The notes beneath the pieces were generated by a model that saw only the letters and a list, made by a program, of their open reading frames with translations, did no database searches and was not told the DNA's origin. The position numbers were made by a program, and so were the translations under genes. This document shows, piece after piece, positions 1 to 5,373 of a DNA stretch of 7,976 nucleotides. The DNA comes from an uncultured Aquimonas sp. (GTDB lineage: Bacteria; Pseudomonadota; Gammaproteobacteria; Xanthomonadales; Xanthomonadaceae), in assembly GCA_946481615.1 (NCBI GenBank), contig CAMLOR010000155.1, positions 1-7,976 of the forward strand. The letters are read 5' to 3'. Positions within the stretch are counted from its first letter, which is position 1; every line of letters starts with the position of its first letter.

Positions 1-68
1 TCGTACAGCGCGCGCAGGATGTTGCGGCCGATGCGGCCGTAGCCGTTGATGGCGACCTTGATGGGCAT
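1..68 (-). CDS. GAPDH-family dehydrogenase, N-terminal fragment
   Basis: Only the first 22 codons are in the window; the gene runs off the left edge. The start codon is at 68-66 on the minus strand, preceded by a GGAG at suitable spacing. The translation opens with MPIKVAINGYGRIGRN, the NAD(P)-binding GxGRIGR motif at the start of the Rossmann fold in type I glyceraldehyde-3-phosphate dehydrogenases, followed by ILRALY. Members catalyse phosphorylating oxidation of glyceraldehyde-3-phosphate in glycolysis. The close relative Epd acts on erythrose-4-phosphate in pyridoxal phosphate synthesis, and its N-terminus also tends to read RNVVRALYE. With so few residues I cannot separate Gap from Epd, so no symbol is given. 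The gene is divergent from the DUF488 gene, with 89 bp between the two starts. Confidence 0.88.
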   Translation of the reverse strand, partial: MPIKVAINGYGRIGRNILRALY

Positions 69-99
69 GGGGGCTCCGGGGAGGGCGGGAAAGGCGCGA

Positions 100-105
100 A
101 TTCTA
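100..105 (-). promoter_or_regulatory. Possible -10 box for the GAPDH-family gene
   Basis: Read on the minus strand this is TAGAAT, five of six matches to the sigma-70 -10 consensus, about 32 bases upstream of the start codon. It would give a short 5' leader containing the GGAG ribosome site. No good -35 hexamer lies at 16-18 bases, so the call rests on the -10 alone. The rest of the 89-bp divergent gap (69-157) shows no other clear signal, and no convincing promoter faces the DUF488 gene. Confidence 0.3.
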
Positions 106-157
106 GCAGCGGACGCGCTTGCTGGCCCTTGGACGGGCTTCCTGTTGCAATCGGGCG

Positions 158-703
158 ATGTTCTTCACCGTGGGCCATTCCACCCGCTCGCCGGCGGAGT
201 TCCTCGCCATCCTGGACGAGGCCGGCGTGCGCGGCATCGCCGACGTGCGCCGGTTCCCGGCCTCGCGCCGCCATCCGCATTTCAACCGCGAGAACCTCGA
301 ACTGTCGCTGCCCGAGGCCGGCATCGCCTACCGGCATTTCCCGGTGCTCGGCGGGCGGCGCGCCAAGTCCGATCCGGCCTCGCCGAACGGCTGGTGGGGG
401 ATCGAAGCCTTCCGCAACTACGCCGACCACGCGCTCACGCCGGAATTCCGTGCCACGCTGGCCGACCTGCGCGATTGGGGCCACGCGCTGCCGATCGCCG
501 TGATGTGCGCGGAAGCGGTGTGGTGGCGCTGCCATCGGCGGCTGGTCGTCGACAACCTGCTCGCCGCGGGCGAGTCCGTCGTGCATCTGCTCGATCGCGG
601 CAAGCACGAGCCCGCGCAGCTCTCCGAAGGCGCGCGCGTGCAGCCGGACGGGCGGGTGTTTTACCCGCCCGAGGCCGATCAGCTGGCGCTGCGTTTCGAC
701 TGA
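158..703 (+). CDS. DUF488 family protein
   Basis: This encodes 181 residues. The start at 158 is chosen because the protein then opens with MFFTVGHSTRS, the usual DUF488 N-terminus; an in-frame ATG at 119 would add 13 atypical residues. Family hallmarks in order are TVGHSTRS (3-10), the ADVRRFPASRRHPHFN stretch (about 28-43), YRHFPVLGGRR (about 58-68), NGWWG, and the MCAEAVWWRCHRR motif (about 119-131), whose Cys and His residues are conserved in the family. The biochemical function of DUF488 proteins is not established; a soluble cytoplasmic protein is expected, with no signal peptide or membrane segment. The Shine-Dalgarno sequence is weak. It stands alone on its strand, divergent from the dehydrogenase gene, and its stop is separated by only three bases from the stop of the converging secreted-protein gene. 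The family call is firm, the function unknown. Confidence 0.9.
   Translation: MFFTVGHSTRSPAEFLAILDEAGVRGIADVRRFPASRRHPHFNRENLELSLPEAGIAYRHFPVLGGRRAKSDPASPNGWWGIEAFRNYADHALTPEFRATLADLRDWGHALPIAVMCAEAVWWRCHRRLVVDNLLAAGESVVHLLDRGKHEPAQLSEGARVQPDGRVFYPPEADQLALRFD
649..671. other. 9-bp perfect hairpin near the end of the DUF488 gene
   Basis: The arms cgggcgggt (649-657) and acccgcccg (663-671) are exact reverse complements around the 5-base loop gtttt. It lies inside the last codons of the DUF488 gene and 36-58 bases beyond the stop of the converging minus-strand cluster. It could therefore act as a terminator or 3'-end stabiliser for that transcript. No U-tract follows it on either strand, so a canonical intrinsic terminator is not claimed. 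Confidence 0.4.
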
Positions 704-706
704 GCG

Positions 707-1174
707 CTACTGGATCTCGTTGCCGCAGCCGTAGGACTGCTTGGCCGTGGCCTGGTACGTGCCGTTGGCGACGGTGAGCGTGGCTTCCACCCCCTGCAGC
801 GGCGAGCAGGTCACCGGGCGCACCGGGTTGGTCGTCGGCGGGTAGTGGGTGAGCGTGCCGCCCACGCGGATGCTCCAGCGGTAGGTCAGGTTGCCCTGGC
901 TGCCGTATTCCTGCGGCCAGCCTTCGCAGGTCATGCCGTTGAGGCGCGGCTCGCAGAACAGCATCACCGCGATCGGCTGGTCGACGTAGATGGTCTCGGG
1001 CACGCCGTCCTGCGGATCGGTGATGATTTCGAAGCTCTTCGGGCAGGTCATGTTCTTGCCGGATTTCGCGATCGAACAGGTGGGAGGCGGGTCGGCCGCC
1101 ACCGGCGCGGCCGGGCCGAGGACGGCGATGGCGGCGAGCAGCGGCAGGCTCAGGCCGGGGCGGGACAGGTTCAT
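707..1174 (-). CDS. Secreted six-cysteine protein of unknown function
   Basis: This encodes 155 residues and I do not recognise a family. Residues 1-27 look like a Sec signal peptide: a short N-terminus with Arg5, a Leu/Ala-rich core at 8-23, and a cleavage site after Val-Ala-Ala (25-27). The mature part of about 128 residues has six cysteines (33, 44, 74, 83, 123, 150), an even number consistent with three disulfides in the periplasm or outside the cell. The predicted character is beta-rich, with alternating segments around TYRWSIRVGG (97-106) and EATLTVANGTY (130-140) that could suit an Ig-like sandwich; that is inference only. The start is supported by a GGAG eight bases upstream and by the 4-base ATGA overlap (1171-1174) with the end of the kinase gene. 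It is the last gene of the sigma-kinase cluster, so it may be a ligand, partner or output of that system. Confidence 0.8.
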   Translation of the reverse strand: MNLSRPGLSLPLLAAIAVLGPAAPVAADPPPTCSIAKSGKNMTCPKSFEIITDPQDGVPETIYVDQPIAVMLFCEPRLNGMTCEGWPQEYGSQGNLTYRWSIRVGGTLTHYPPTTNPVRPVTCSPLQGVEATLTVANGTYQATAKQSYGCGNEIQ

Positions 1175-3729
1175 GGTTTGGACTCCGTGGTGACGGCAAG
1201 GGGTGAAGCGGACGGCGCGCGCAGGCGCGCCTCGATGTCGCAGGCAATGCGGGCGGCGCGTTCGCGCACCGCGTCCTGCGCGGACGGCGCCGCGCAATCG
1301 AAGGGACCGAACAGTTCGACGAGCTGATCGCGCAACGGCCCGAGATTGTCGTTCGACAATCGTTCGAGGTCCGGCTCGTGCACGTCGGGCAGCAGCACGG
1401 CACGCGCAGCGTCGAGCTCGCCGCGTTTGGCGCGCATGCGCGCGTACTCGCTGCGGAAGAAGGTCACCAGCGGATCGTTCGGCGAGCGCGCACGCGTCGC
1501 GCCTTCGATCGCCCCTTCGAACTGTGGATCGACGCGCGTGGCGTCGGCTTCGACGTAGGCAAGCATCTGCGCCGCGTTGAAGCGCGTGCGGTAGGTGTTC
1601 TCGTGGCCGGTGCCGAGGCTGGCGGCATAGGCGGCGCTGGCCGACTCCCAGGCCGCCGCCGATTCGGCATAGCGGCCAGTCGCGGTCAACGCGCCTGCGT
1701 GCGCGACCTGCGCCAGCGCGAGCATCGAGGAGTCCGGCCCGAACACCGGCTCGAGCCGCCCGATCAACCCGGCCGCCTCCTGCGCCGCGGGCCCGGCCTG
1801 TTCCTGCTGCAGCAGCACGTCGATGCGGCGCAGGCGCGTCACCAGCGTGCGCGGATGATCGGCCCCGAGCGCGGCCTGCTGCTGCGCGAGCAGTGCGTCG
1901 AGCGTGGCGCGCGCGGTTTCCACCTGCCCGGCGAGGCGCTGCGCCTCCGCCAACTGCCAGGCCGCCTGCGCATGCGAAAGCCCGTCGCGCGCATCTTCGA
2001 GCGCCGCGAGCGCGCGCTGCGCAAAGGGCAGCGCGCGCGCCGCGTCGTCCTGCACCAGCCAGTAATGCGCACGCACCGACAGCACGTCGGGATCGTCCGG
2101 CGCGCGCGCCTCGAGCGCGGCGAGCGCGGCATCGGCGGCGGCGTAGTCGTGCGCCGCGACGCGCCGGCGCGCGTCCAGCAGCTGCAACCGATGCAGTAGT
2201 CCGTCGTCGCCCTCCGGCGAAGCGGCCCAGGCCAGCGCGCGCTGCATCGCCGGTCCGCCGGCGTCCGCCATGCCGAGCGCGAGGCGCACGTCGCCGAGCT
2301 CCGCAGCGAGTTCGGCATGCAGCTGCGGATGCACGTCGGCCAGCGCATCGACATGCCGACCGGCCGCGTCGAGCACCTGCCCGGCTTCCAGCGCGCCGCC
2401 CGAGACCTGCATCGGATCGGCGGCCTTGAACGACTCCTGCAGCACCGCGAGCGCGGCCTGCGCGCGGTCGCGCTCGAGGCGCGCGACCTCGGCCTGGCGC
2501 AGCACCAGGCCCATCGCCAGCAGCAGGCCGATCGCCGCCACCGCCGCGACGCCCGCCACGGCGCGGTTGCGCGCCAGGAATTTGCGCAGACGGTAGCCGC
2601 GTTGCGAACCGGCCGCGCGCACCGGCCGCTGCGCCAGGAACGAAGCGATGTCCTCGTCGAACTGCTCGACGCTGGCGTAGCGCGCCGCGGCTTCCTTGCG
2701 CAGCGCGCGCTGCACGATGCAATCGAGTTCGCCACGCAGGCGGCGCCGCCACGCCGCCGGGTCGCGCACGCCGAGGCGCTGCGCCGCAGTGGCGTCGGCC
2801 GCGGCGTCGAGCGGCGGCGGCGGCGTGGTTTCGATCAGCCGTTGCAGCTGCGCCGCGGTGCCGTTGCCCTGGCGGAACGCCGGCCTGCCCGCCAGCACTT
2901 CGTACAACAAGGCGCCGAGCGCGTAGACATCGAGCGCCACGCTCGCGGGCTCGCCGCGCAGCTGCTCGGGTGCCGCGTAGGCCGGCGTGAAATAGCGCTC
3001 GCAGGTAACGGTTTCGTCGGCGGCGGCGAGCGGCTTGGCGATGCCGAAATCGAGCAGGCGCGCGCGCCCTTCGGCGTCCACCAGGACGTTGGCGGGCTTG
3101 ATGTCGCGATGCACGATGAGGTTGCGATGCGCATGGCTCACCGCCGCGAGCACCTGGCGGAACAACGCCAGGCGCGCTTCGAGCCCGAGCCCGTGCGCCG
3201 CGCAGTGCTCCGGCAGCGGCAGGCCGCGCACCAGTTCCATCGCGACGAAGGGCGTGCCGTCGGCGGCTTCGCCGGCATCGAGCAGACGCGCGATGCCGGG
3301 ATGATTGAGGCCGGCGAGCACGCGGCGTTCGGCCAGGAAGCGCCGGAGCACGGGCTCGCTCAGCACGTCGCGGCGCACCAGCTTGAGCGCGACTTCCTGC
3401 GTCATGCCGGGTTCATCGCGCGTGGCGCGGAAGACGCGGCCCATGCCGCCGCGGCCGAGCTCCTCGTGCAGTTCGTAGCGGCCGACGCGGCGTCCGGGCA
3501 TGCGCAGACCGTCAGAAATATCCTCGAGTGCAGCGGCGCCGACCGCCACCGCGGACGGCACCGGCGCACCGGCCAGGCGCGCGTCGTTGCGCAGCAGGCG
3601 CATCAACTCTTCGCGCAGTTCGAGGTCGTCGCCCGCGGCCTCGCCGCACCAGGCTTCGCGCTGTTCCGTGGGAAGCTCGAGCGCCTGCTCGAACAACTCC
3701 TGCAGTCGGAGGAAACGCTCAGGCGCCAT
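1171..3729 (-). CDS. Transmembrane Ser/Thr protein kinase with a large C-terminal repeat-rich sensor region
   Basis: This encodes 852 residues from the ATG at 3729. Upstream in-frame codons translate to unlikely sequence that only shadows the sigma gene, so the longer ORF is rejected. Residues 1-55 form a helical N-terminal segment (ERFLRLQELFEQAL) common in this kinase type. The Hanks-type kinase domain spans about 84-365: glycine loop GRGGMG (92-97), ATP-binding Lys116 in VALKLV, catalytic loop HRDIKPAN (207-214) with Asp209, DFG at 227-229, and APE at 253-255. HRD makes it an RD kinase, probably activated through the loop at 230-252. One transmembrane helix lies at about 389-410. The remaining 440 residues would be periplasmic; they are helical and Ala/Leu/Glu-rich with TPR-like spacing, typical of protein-binding sensor regions. 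The gene overlaps the sigma gene by 11 bp and the secreted-protein gene by 4 bp. The sigma factor is the likely phosphorylation target, as in other ECF/kinase pairs. Confidence 0.93.
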   Translation of the reverse strand: MAPERFLRLQELFEQALELPTEQREAWCGEAAGDDLELREELMRLLRNDARLAGAPVPSAVAVGAAALEDISDGLRMPGRRVGRYELHEELGRGGMGRVFRATRDEPGMTQEVALKLVRRDVLSEPVLRRFLAERRVLAGLNHPGIARLLDAGEAADGTPFVAMELVRGLPLPEHCAAHGLGLEARLALFRQVLAAVSHAHRNLIVHRDIKPANVLVDAEGRARLLDFGIAKPLAAADETVTCERYFTPAYAAPEQLRGEPASVALDVYALGALLYEVLAGRPAFRQGNGTAAQLQRLIETTPPPPLDAAADATAAQRLGVRDPAAWRRRLRGELDCIVQRALRKEAAARYASVEQFDEDIASFLAQRPVRAAGSQRGYRLRKFLARNRAVAGVAAVAAIGLLLAMGLVLRQAEVARLERDRAQAALAVLQESFKAADPMQVSGGALEAGQVLDAAGRHVDALADVHPQLHAELAAELGDVRLALGMADAGGPAMQRALAWAASPEGDDGLLHRLQLLDARRRVAAHDYAAADAALAALEARAPDDPDVLSVRAHYWLVQDDAARALPFAQRALAALEDARDGLSHAQAAWQLAEAQRLAGQVETARATLDALLAQQQAALGADHPRTLVTRLRRIDVLLQQEQAGPAAQEAAGLIGRLEPVFGPDSSMLALAQVAHAGALTATGRYAESAAAWESASAAYAASLGTGHENTYRTRFNAAQMLAYVEADATRVDPQFEGAIEGATRARSPNDPLVTFFRSEYARMRAKRGELDAARAVLLPDVHEPDLERLSNDNLGPLRDQLVELFGPFDCAAPSAQDAVRERAARIACDIEARLRAPSASPLAVTTESKP

Positions 3730-4309
3730 CGGTCGGCGCCATATCGAGCTGTTCGCCGAGCCAGGCGCGTGCGAAGCGCCATTTGCGGCCGACGGTGGCG
3801 ACGGACGAGTCGCAGGCCAGCGCGATCTCTTCGGTGGCGAGGCCGGCGAACAGACGCAGCTCGACCACGCGCGCACATTCGGCATCGAGCGCCTGCAGGC
3901 GCGTCAGCGCCTGATCGACCGCCAGCCAGTCGACCGCATCGGGCGTGCTCGGCACGTCGTGGTCGGCCAGCGCACCGAGATCGACGAACACCTGGCCCGC
4001 GCCGCGCTTGAGCGCCGAACGTTCGCGCAGGTAGTCGACCACCACGCGTCGCAGCACGGTGGCGCAGACGGCATGGAAGTGCGCGCGGTTCTGCCAGTCC
4101 ACGCCGCGCTGCGGCAGCAGGCGCGCATACACCTCGTTCACCATCTCGGTGGGCGAGAGCGTGAGCGCGCCGTTGCTGCGCCGCACCTGCGCGCCCGCCA
4201 TGCGATACAGCACCGGATACAACTGCTCGGCCAGCGCTTGTTCGACGGCGCGATCGCCGTCGCGCCAGCGCCCCAGCAAGGCCGTGATGTCCGCTTCTTC
4301 CCGTGGCAT
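3719..4309 (-). CDS. ECF-type RNA polymerase sigma factor paired with a Ser/Thr kinase
   Basis: This encodes 196 residues from the ATG at 4309 (MPREEADITALLGRW); an in-frame ATG at 4387 would add 26 Cys/Pro-rich, unlikely residues. Region 2 covers about 8-90, including LYPVLYRMAG, LTLSPTEMVNEVYARLL (49-65) and the FHAVCATVLRRVVVDYLRER helix that contacts the -10 element. Region 4 covers about 130-190, with LDAECARVVELRLFAGLATEEIA leading into a helix-turn-helix for the -35 element. The pattern resembles the ECF subfamily modelled as TIGR02999 (Sig-70_X6), which is often found beside Ser/Thr kinases. The usual acidic DAED motif of region 2.2, which contacts core polymerase, is replaced by SPTE with Thr54 and Ser52, possible phosphorylation sites. 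There is no anti-sigma gene nearby; the kinase gene overlaps the 3' end by 11 bp. The promoter regulon cannot be read from this window. Confidence 0.9.
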   Translation of the reverse strand: MPREEADITALLGRWRDGDRAVEQALAEQLYPVLYRMAGAQVRRSNGALTLSPTEMVNEVYARLLPQRGVDWQNRAHFHAVCATVLRRVVVDYLRERSALKRGAGQVFVDLGALADHDVPSTPDAVDWLAVDQALTRLQALDAECARVVELRLFAGLATEEIALACDSSVATVGRKWRFARAWLGEQLDMAPTDGA

Positions 4310-4337
4310 GCCCCGTCCCCCGACCGGCGAAGGGCGG

Positions 4338-4343
4338 ATTGTA
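4338..4343 (-). promoter_or_regulatory. Possible -10 box for the sigma-kinase cluster
   Basis: Read on the minus strand this is TACAAT, five of six matches to the sigma-70 -10 consensus, about 28 bases upstream of the sigma gene start. No -35 hexamer resembling TTGACA is present at the right distance; that stretch is very GC-rich. The 85-bp gap between the glutaredoxin stop and the sigma start contains nothing else recognisable and no clear terminator, so read-through from the glutaredoxin gene remains possible. Confidence 0.35.
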
Positions 4344-4394
4344 CGGGCGGGCCAGCACCAGGCGGGCGGACAGCAGGTCGCGCTCACTGTCGCT

Positions 4395-4775
4395 TCAATG
4401 CTTCGCCAGCAAGGGCTCGAGCATGGCGGGATCGAAGCCGGTGATCTGCTGTTCGCCGACGAGGAACACGGGCACGGCCCGCACGCCGAGGCGCTCGGCC
4501 AGGCGGCGCGCCTCGTCGGATTCGTCCATCACCAGTTCGACGTGCTCGATGCCGCGGTCGGCCAGCCAGCCGCGCGCCTGCTTGCACACCGGGCACGTGC
4601 TCAGGCTCAGCATCACGGGTTTGCCGGTATCGGGCAGGCCGGCGACGCTGCGGTCGAGCGCGGCGACGTCGACGCCATCGTCGATGCGCGCCAGGCCTTC
4701 CCGGCCGAGCAGGCCCAGGCCGAGGCCGAGCACGACGAACACCGCCAGCAGGCCGGCGGATTTGAGGATATTCAT
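4395..4775 (-). CDS. Membrane-anchored glutaredoxin-like protein (CPVC)
   Basis: This encodes 126 residues. The ATG at 4775 has a GGAGA about six bases upstream. Residues 6-23 form one hydrophobic segment (LAVFVVLGLGLGLL core) that is either an N-terminal anchor or an uncleaved signal, placing the rest in the periplasm. The thioredoxin-fold domain covers about 50-126: a beta strand into STCPVCKQA with the redox pair Cys61/Cys64, the cis-proline at RAVPVF (99-104), and the GEQQITGFD segment (107-115) matching the substrate or glutathione-binding end of glutaredoxins. It should reduce or exchange disulfides; the substrate is unknown. The active site is CPVC rather than the classic CPYC. Immediately upstream on the same strand is a secreted six-cysteine peptide gene, 53 bp away with a strong hairpin between, so the peptide is a conceivable client. 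The fold call is firm; topology and role are inferred. Confidence 0.85.
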   Translation of the reverse strand: MNILKSAGLLAVFVVLGLGLGLLGREGLARIDDGVDVAALDRSVAGLPDTGKPVMLSLSTCPVCKQARGWLADRGIEHVELVMDESDEARRLAERLGVRAVPVFLVGEQQITGFDPAMLEPLLAKH

Positions 4776-4793
4776 GCGGTTCTCCACGCGGAT

Positions 4794-4822
4794 CGCCTGC
4801 CGCGGCGGCGCCGCGGCAGGCG
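4794..4822. repeat. 12-bp perfect inverted repeat between the two redox-type genes
   Basis: The arms cgcctgccgcgg (4794-4805) and ccgcggcaggcg (4811-4822) are exact reverse complements around the 5-base loop cggcg. It sits 7 bases downstream of the six-cysteine peptide stop and 19 bases upstream of the glutaredoxin start, both on the minus strand. Its GC content would make it very stable in RNA. There is no U-run after it, so it is more likely an mRNA-stabilising or partially terminating hairpin that sets different levels of the two genes. Confidence 0.6.
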
Positions 4823-4828
4823 GGTGCA

Positions 4829-5029
4829 TCAGGGCAGGATGCAGCGACGCGCGGCCATGCAGTTGTTGTAGACGTTGGCGCAGGCGGCCTCGCCATAGTT
4901 GAGGACGCACTCTTCCTGCAGGGTGCGGCAACAGCCCGACAGGCCGGTGCCGTTGTCGCGCGGGTTGGCCATCACGCCGACGCTGGTGCCGAACATCAGG
5001 GCCAGGCCGAAAAACAGGGTCATTTTCAT
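4829..5029 (-). CDS. Small secreted six-cysteine peptide
   Basis: This encodes 66 residues and no family is recognised. The start is the ATG at 5029, not upstream in-frame codons, because GGAGAG (5039-5034 on the minus strand) lies four bases before it and a clean signal peptide follows. Residues 1-21 have Lys2, a hydrophobic core (LFFGLALMFG) and a cleavage site after Val-Met-Ala, leaving a mature peptide of about 45 residues. The mature part holds six cysteines: an adjacent pair at 33-34, then 41, 50, 57 and 63. That density points to a disulfide-bonded or metal-binding periplasmic or secreted peptide. A second ATG two codons in (5023) would give nearly the same product. It lies 53 bp upstream of the glutaredoxin-like gene on the same strand and diverges from the ilv leader. 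No convincing promoter was found in front of it. Being short, the gene depends on the signal peptide and ribosome site for support. Confidence 0.72.
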   Translation of the reverse strand: MKMTLFFGLALMFGTSVGVMANPRDNGTGLSGCCRTLQEECVLNYGEAACANVYNNCMAARRCILP

Positions 5030-5140
5030 CGTTCTCTCCGGGTGATTCTGGTGGACAAGGATGGCCCGCCGCACTGCACGGCTCGCCACTCCTGTCACTC
5101 GGAAACCGGAGCCCGATTCGATCACTTTCAAAAAAAACTG

Positions 5141-5170
5141 TTGACAGGCGGACATGCTGCACCACAGCAT
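5141..5170 (+). promoter_or_regulatory. Predicted promoter of the ilv operon
   Basis: TTGACA at 5141-5146 is a perfect -35 box, preceded by an A-tract (5130-5137) that could serve as an UP-type element. With an 18-base spacer the -10 would be CAGCAT (5165-5170), which keeps only A2, A5 and T6 of the consensus, so activity may be modest or activator-dependent. Initiation would fall at about 5177-5178, on or next to the leader ORF start codon. The remaining divergent region from 5030 to 5140 shows no other clear element. Confidence 0.55.
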
Positions 5171-5177
5171 CGGCCCC

Positions 5178-5288
5178 ATGTCCTCGACGAGCCTCATCGC
5201 GAACGCCACCCCCGGGAACCTCCCGGCGGCCTCGCTTGCGCTCGTCCTCGTACTTATTAGCCGACATAGGTGCGGATCGGACACTTAG
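5178..5288 (+). CDS. ilv operon leader peptide (attenuation)
   Basis: This is a 36-codon ORF, ATG at 5178-5180 and TAG at 5286-5288. Residues 20-27 are LALVLVLI, giving six branched-chain codons in a row (5241-5258: ctc gtc ctc gta ctt att), with further Leu/Ile at 6, 7 and 15. Leader peptides of ilv and leu operons carry such runs so that ribosomes stall when charged Leu-, Val- or Ile-tRNA is scarce. gta, ctt and att should be uncommon codons in so GC-rich a genome, which would sharpen the stall. The stop lies just beyond the antiterminator 5' arm (5269-5275), so a ribosome reaching it would cover that arm and favour termination. An in-frame ATG at 5154 could extend the peptide by eight residues, but it lies upstream of the predicted transcription start. 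No Shine-Dalgarno sequence precedes 5178, so translation may be leaderless. The peptide itself probably has no other function. Confidence 0.82.
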   Translation: MSSTSLIANATPGNLPAASLALVLVLISRHRCGSDT

Positions 5289-5332
5289 GCCTGTAACAAG
5301 CAAAACCTCCTAAGACACCGAAACCCCGCACC
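5269..5332 (+). promoter_or_regulatory. Antiterminator structure of the ilv attenuator
   Basis: ggtgcgg (5269-5275) is exactly complementary to ccgcacc (5326-5332), which includes five bases of the terminator 5' arm, so the two structures cannot coexist. Nested inside are cgg/ccg (5278-5280 with 5318-5320) and cttagg/cctaag (5284-5289 with 5309-5314), making one long imperfect hairpin. A competing short stem, ccga (5261-5264) with tcgg (5277-5280), would place ggtgcgg in its loop and could act as the protector. A ribosome stalled on the codons at 5241-5258 would melt the protector and leave the antiterminator free to form. Confidence 0.7.
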
Positions 5333-5360
5333 GGGCAACCGCTGCGGGGTTTCTGCTTTC
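5321..5360 (+). terminator. Intrinsic terminator (attenuator) upstream of ilvD
   Basis: The arms aaaccccgca (5321-5330) and tgcggggttt (5343-5352) form a perfect 10-bp stem around a 12-base loop, and the 3' arm runs into the pyrimidine-rich, T-rich tract ending ctgctttc. It lies 33 bases after the leader ORF stop and 21 bases before the ilvD start, the classic position for an attenuator. There is no upstream plus-strand gene other than the leader ORF that it could serve. Confidence 0.8.
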
Positions 5361-5373
5361 TGGACCCCGTGAA

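Noticed and set aside
46..777. 243-codon plus-strand frame over the DUF488 gene
   Set aside because: Arg/Ala/Pro-rich shadow in another frame of the clear DUF488 gene.
707..2752. 681-codon minus-strand frame joining the secreted protein to upstream sequence
   Set aside because: Only its last 155 codons are real; the upstream part is an off-frame reading of the kinase gene. The ATG at 1174 with GGAG and a signal peptide is the true start.
2317..4011. 564-codon plus-strand open frame opposite the kinase gene
   Set aside because: It lies antisense to a well-supported kinase and sigma gene, shows no domain, and has Arg/Gln/His-rich shadow composition.
5154..5177. Upstream ATG as start of the leader peptide
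   Set aside because: It is in frame, but it lies inside the spacer between the -35 and -10 boxes and so would not be transcribed from this promoter. Kept as an alternative until the transcript start is mapped.
5042..5260. 72-codon plus-strand ORF in the divergent region
   Set aside because: It starts upstream of the predicted promoter, has no motif, and overlaps the leader ORF in another frame. The frame with the branched-chain codon run explains the region better.
5030..5284. Longer N-terminus for the six-cysteine peptide
   Set aside because: The extended frame lacks a ribosome site, crosses the divergent regulatory region and would bury the signal peptide internally.
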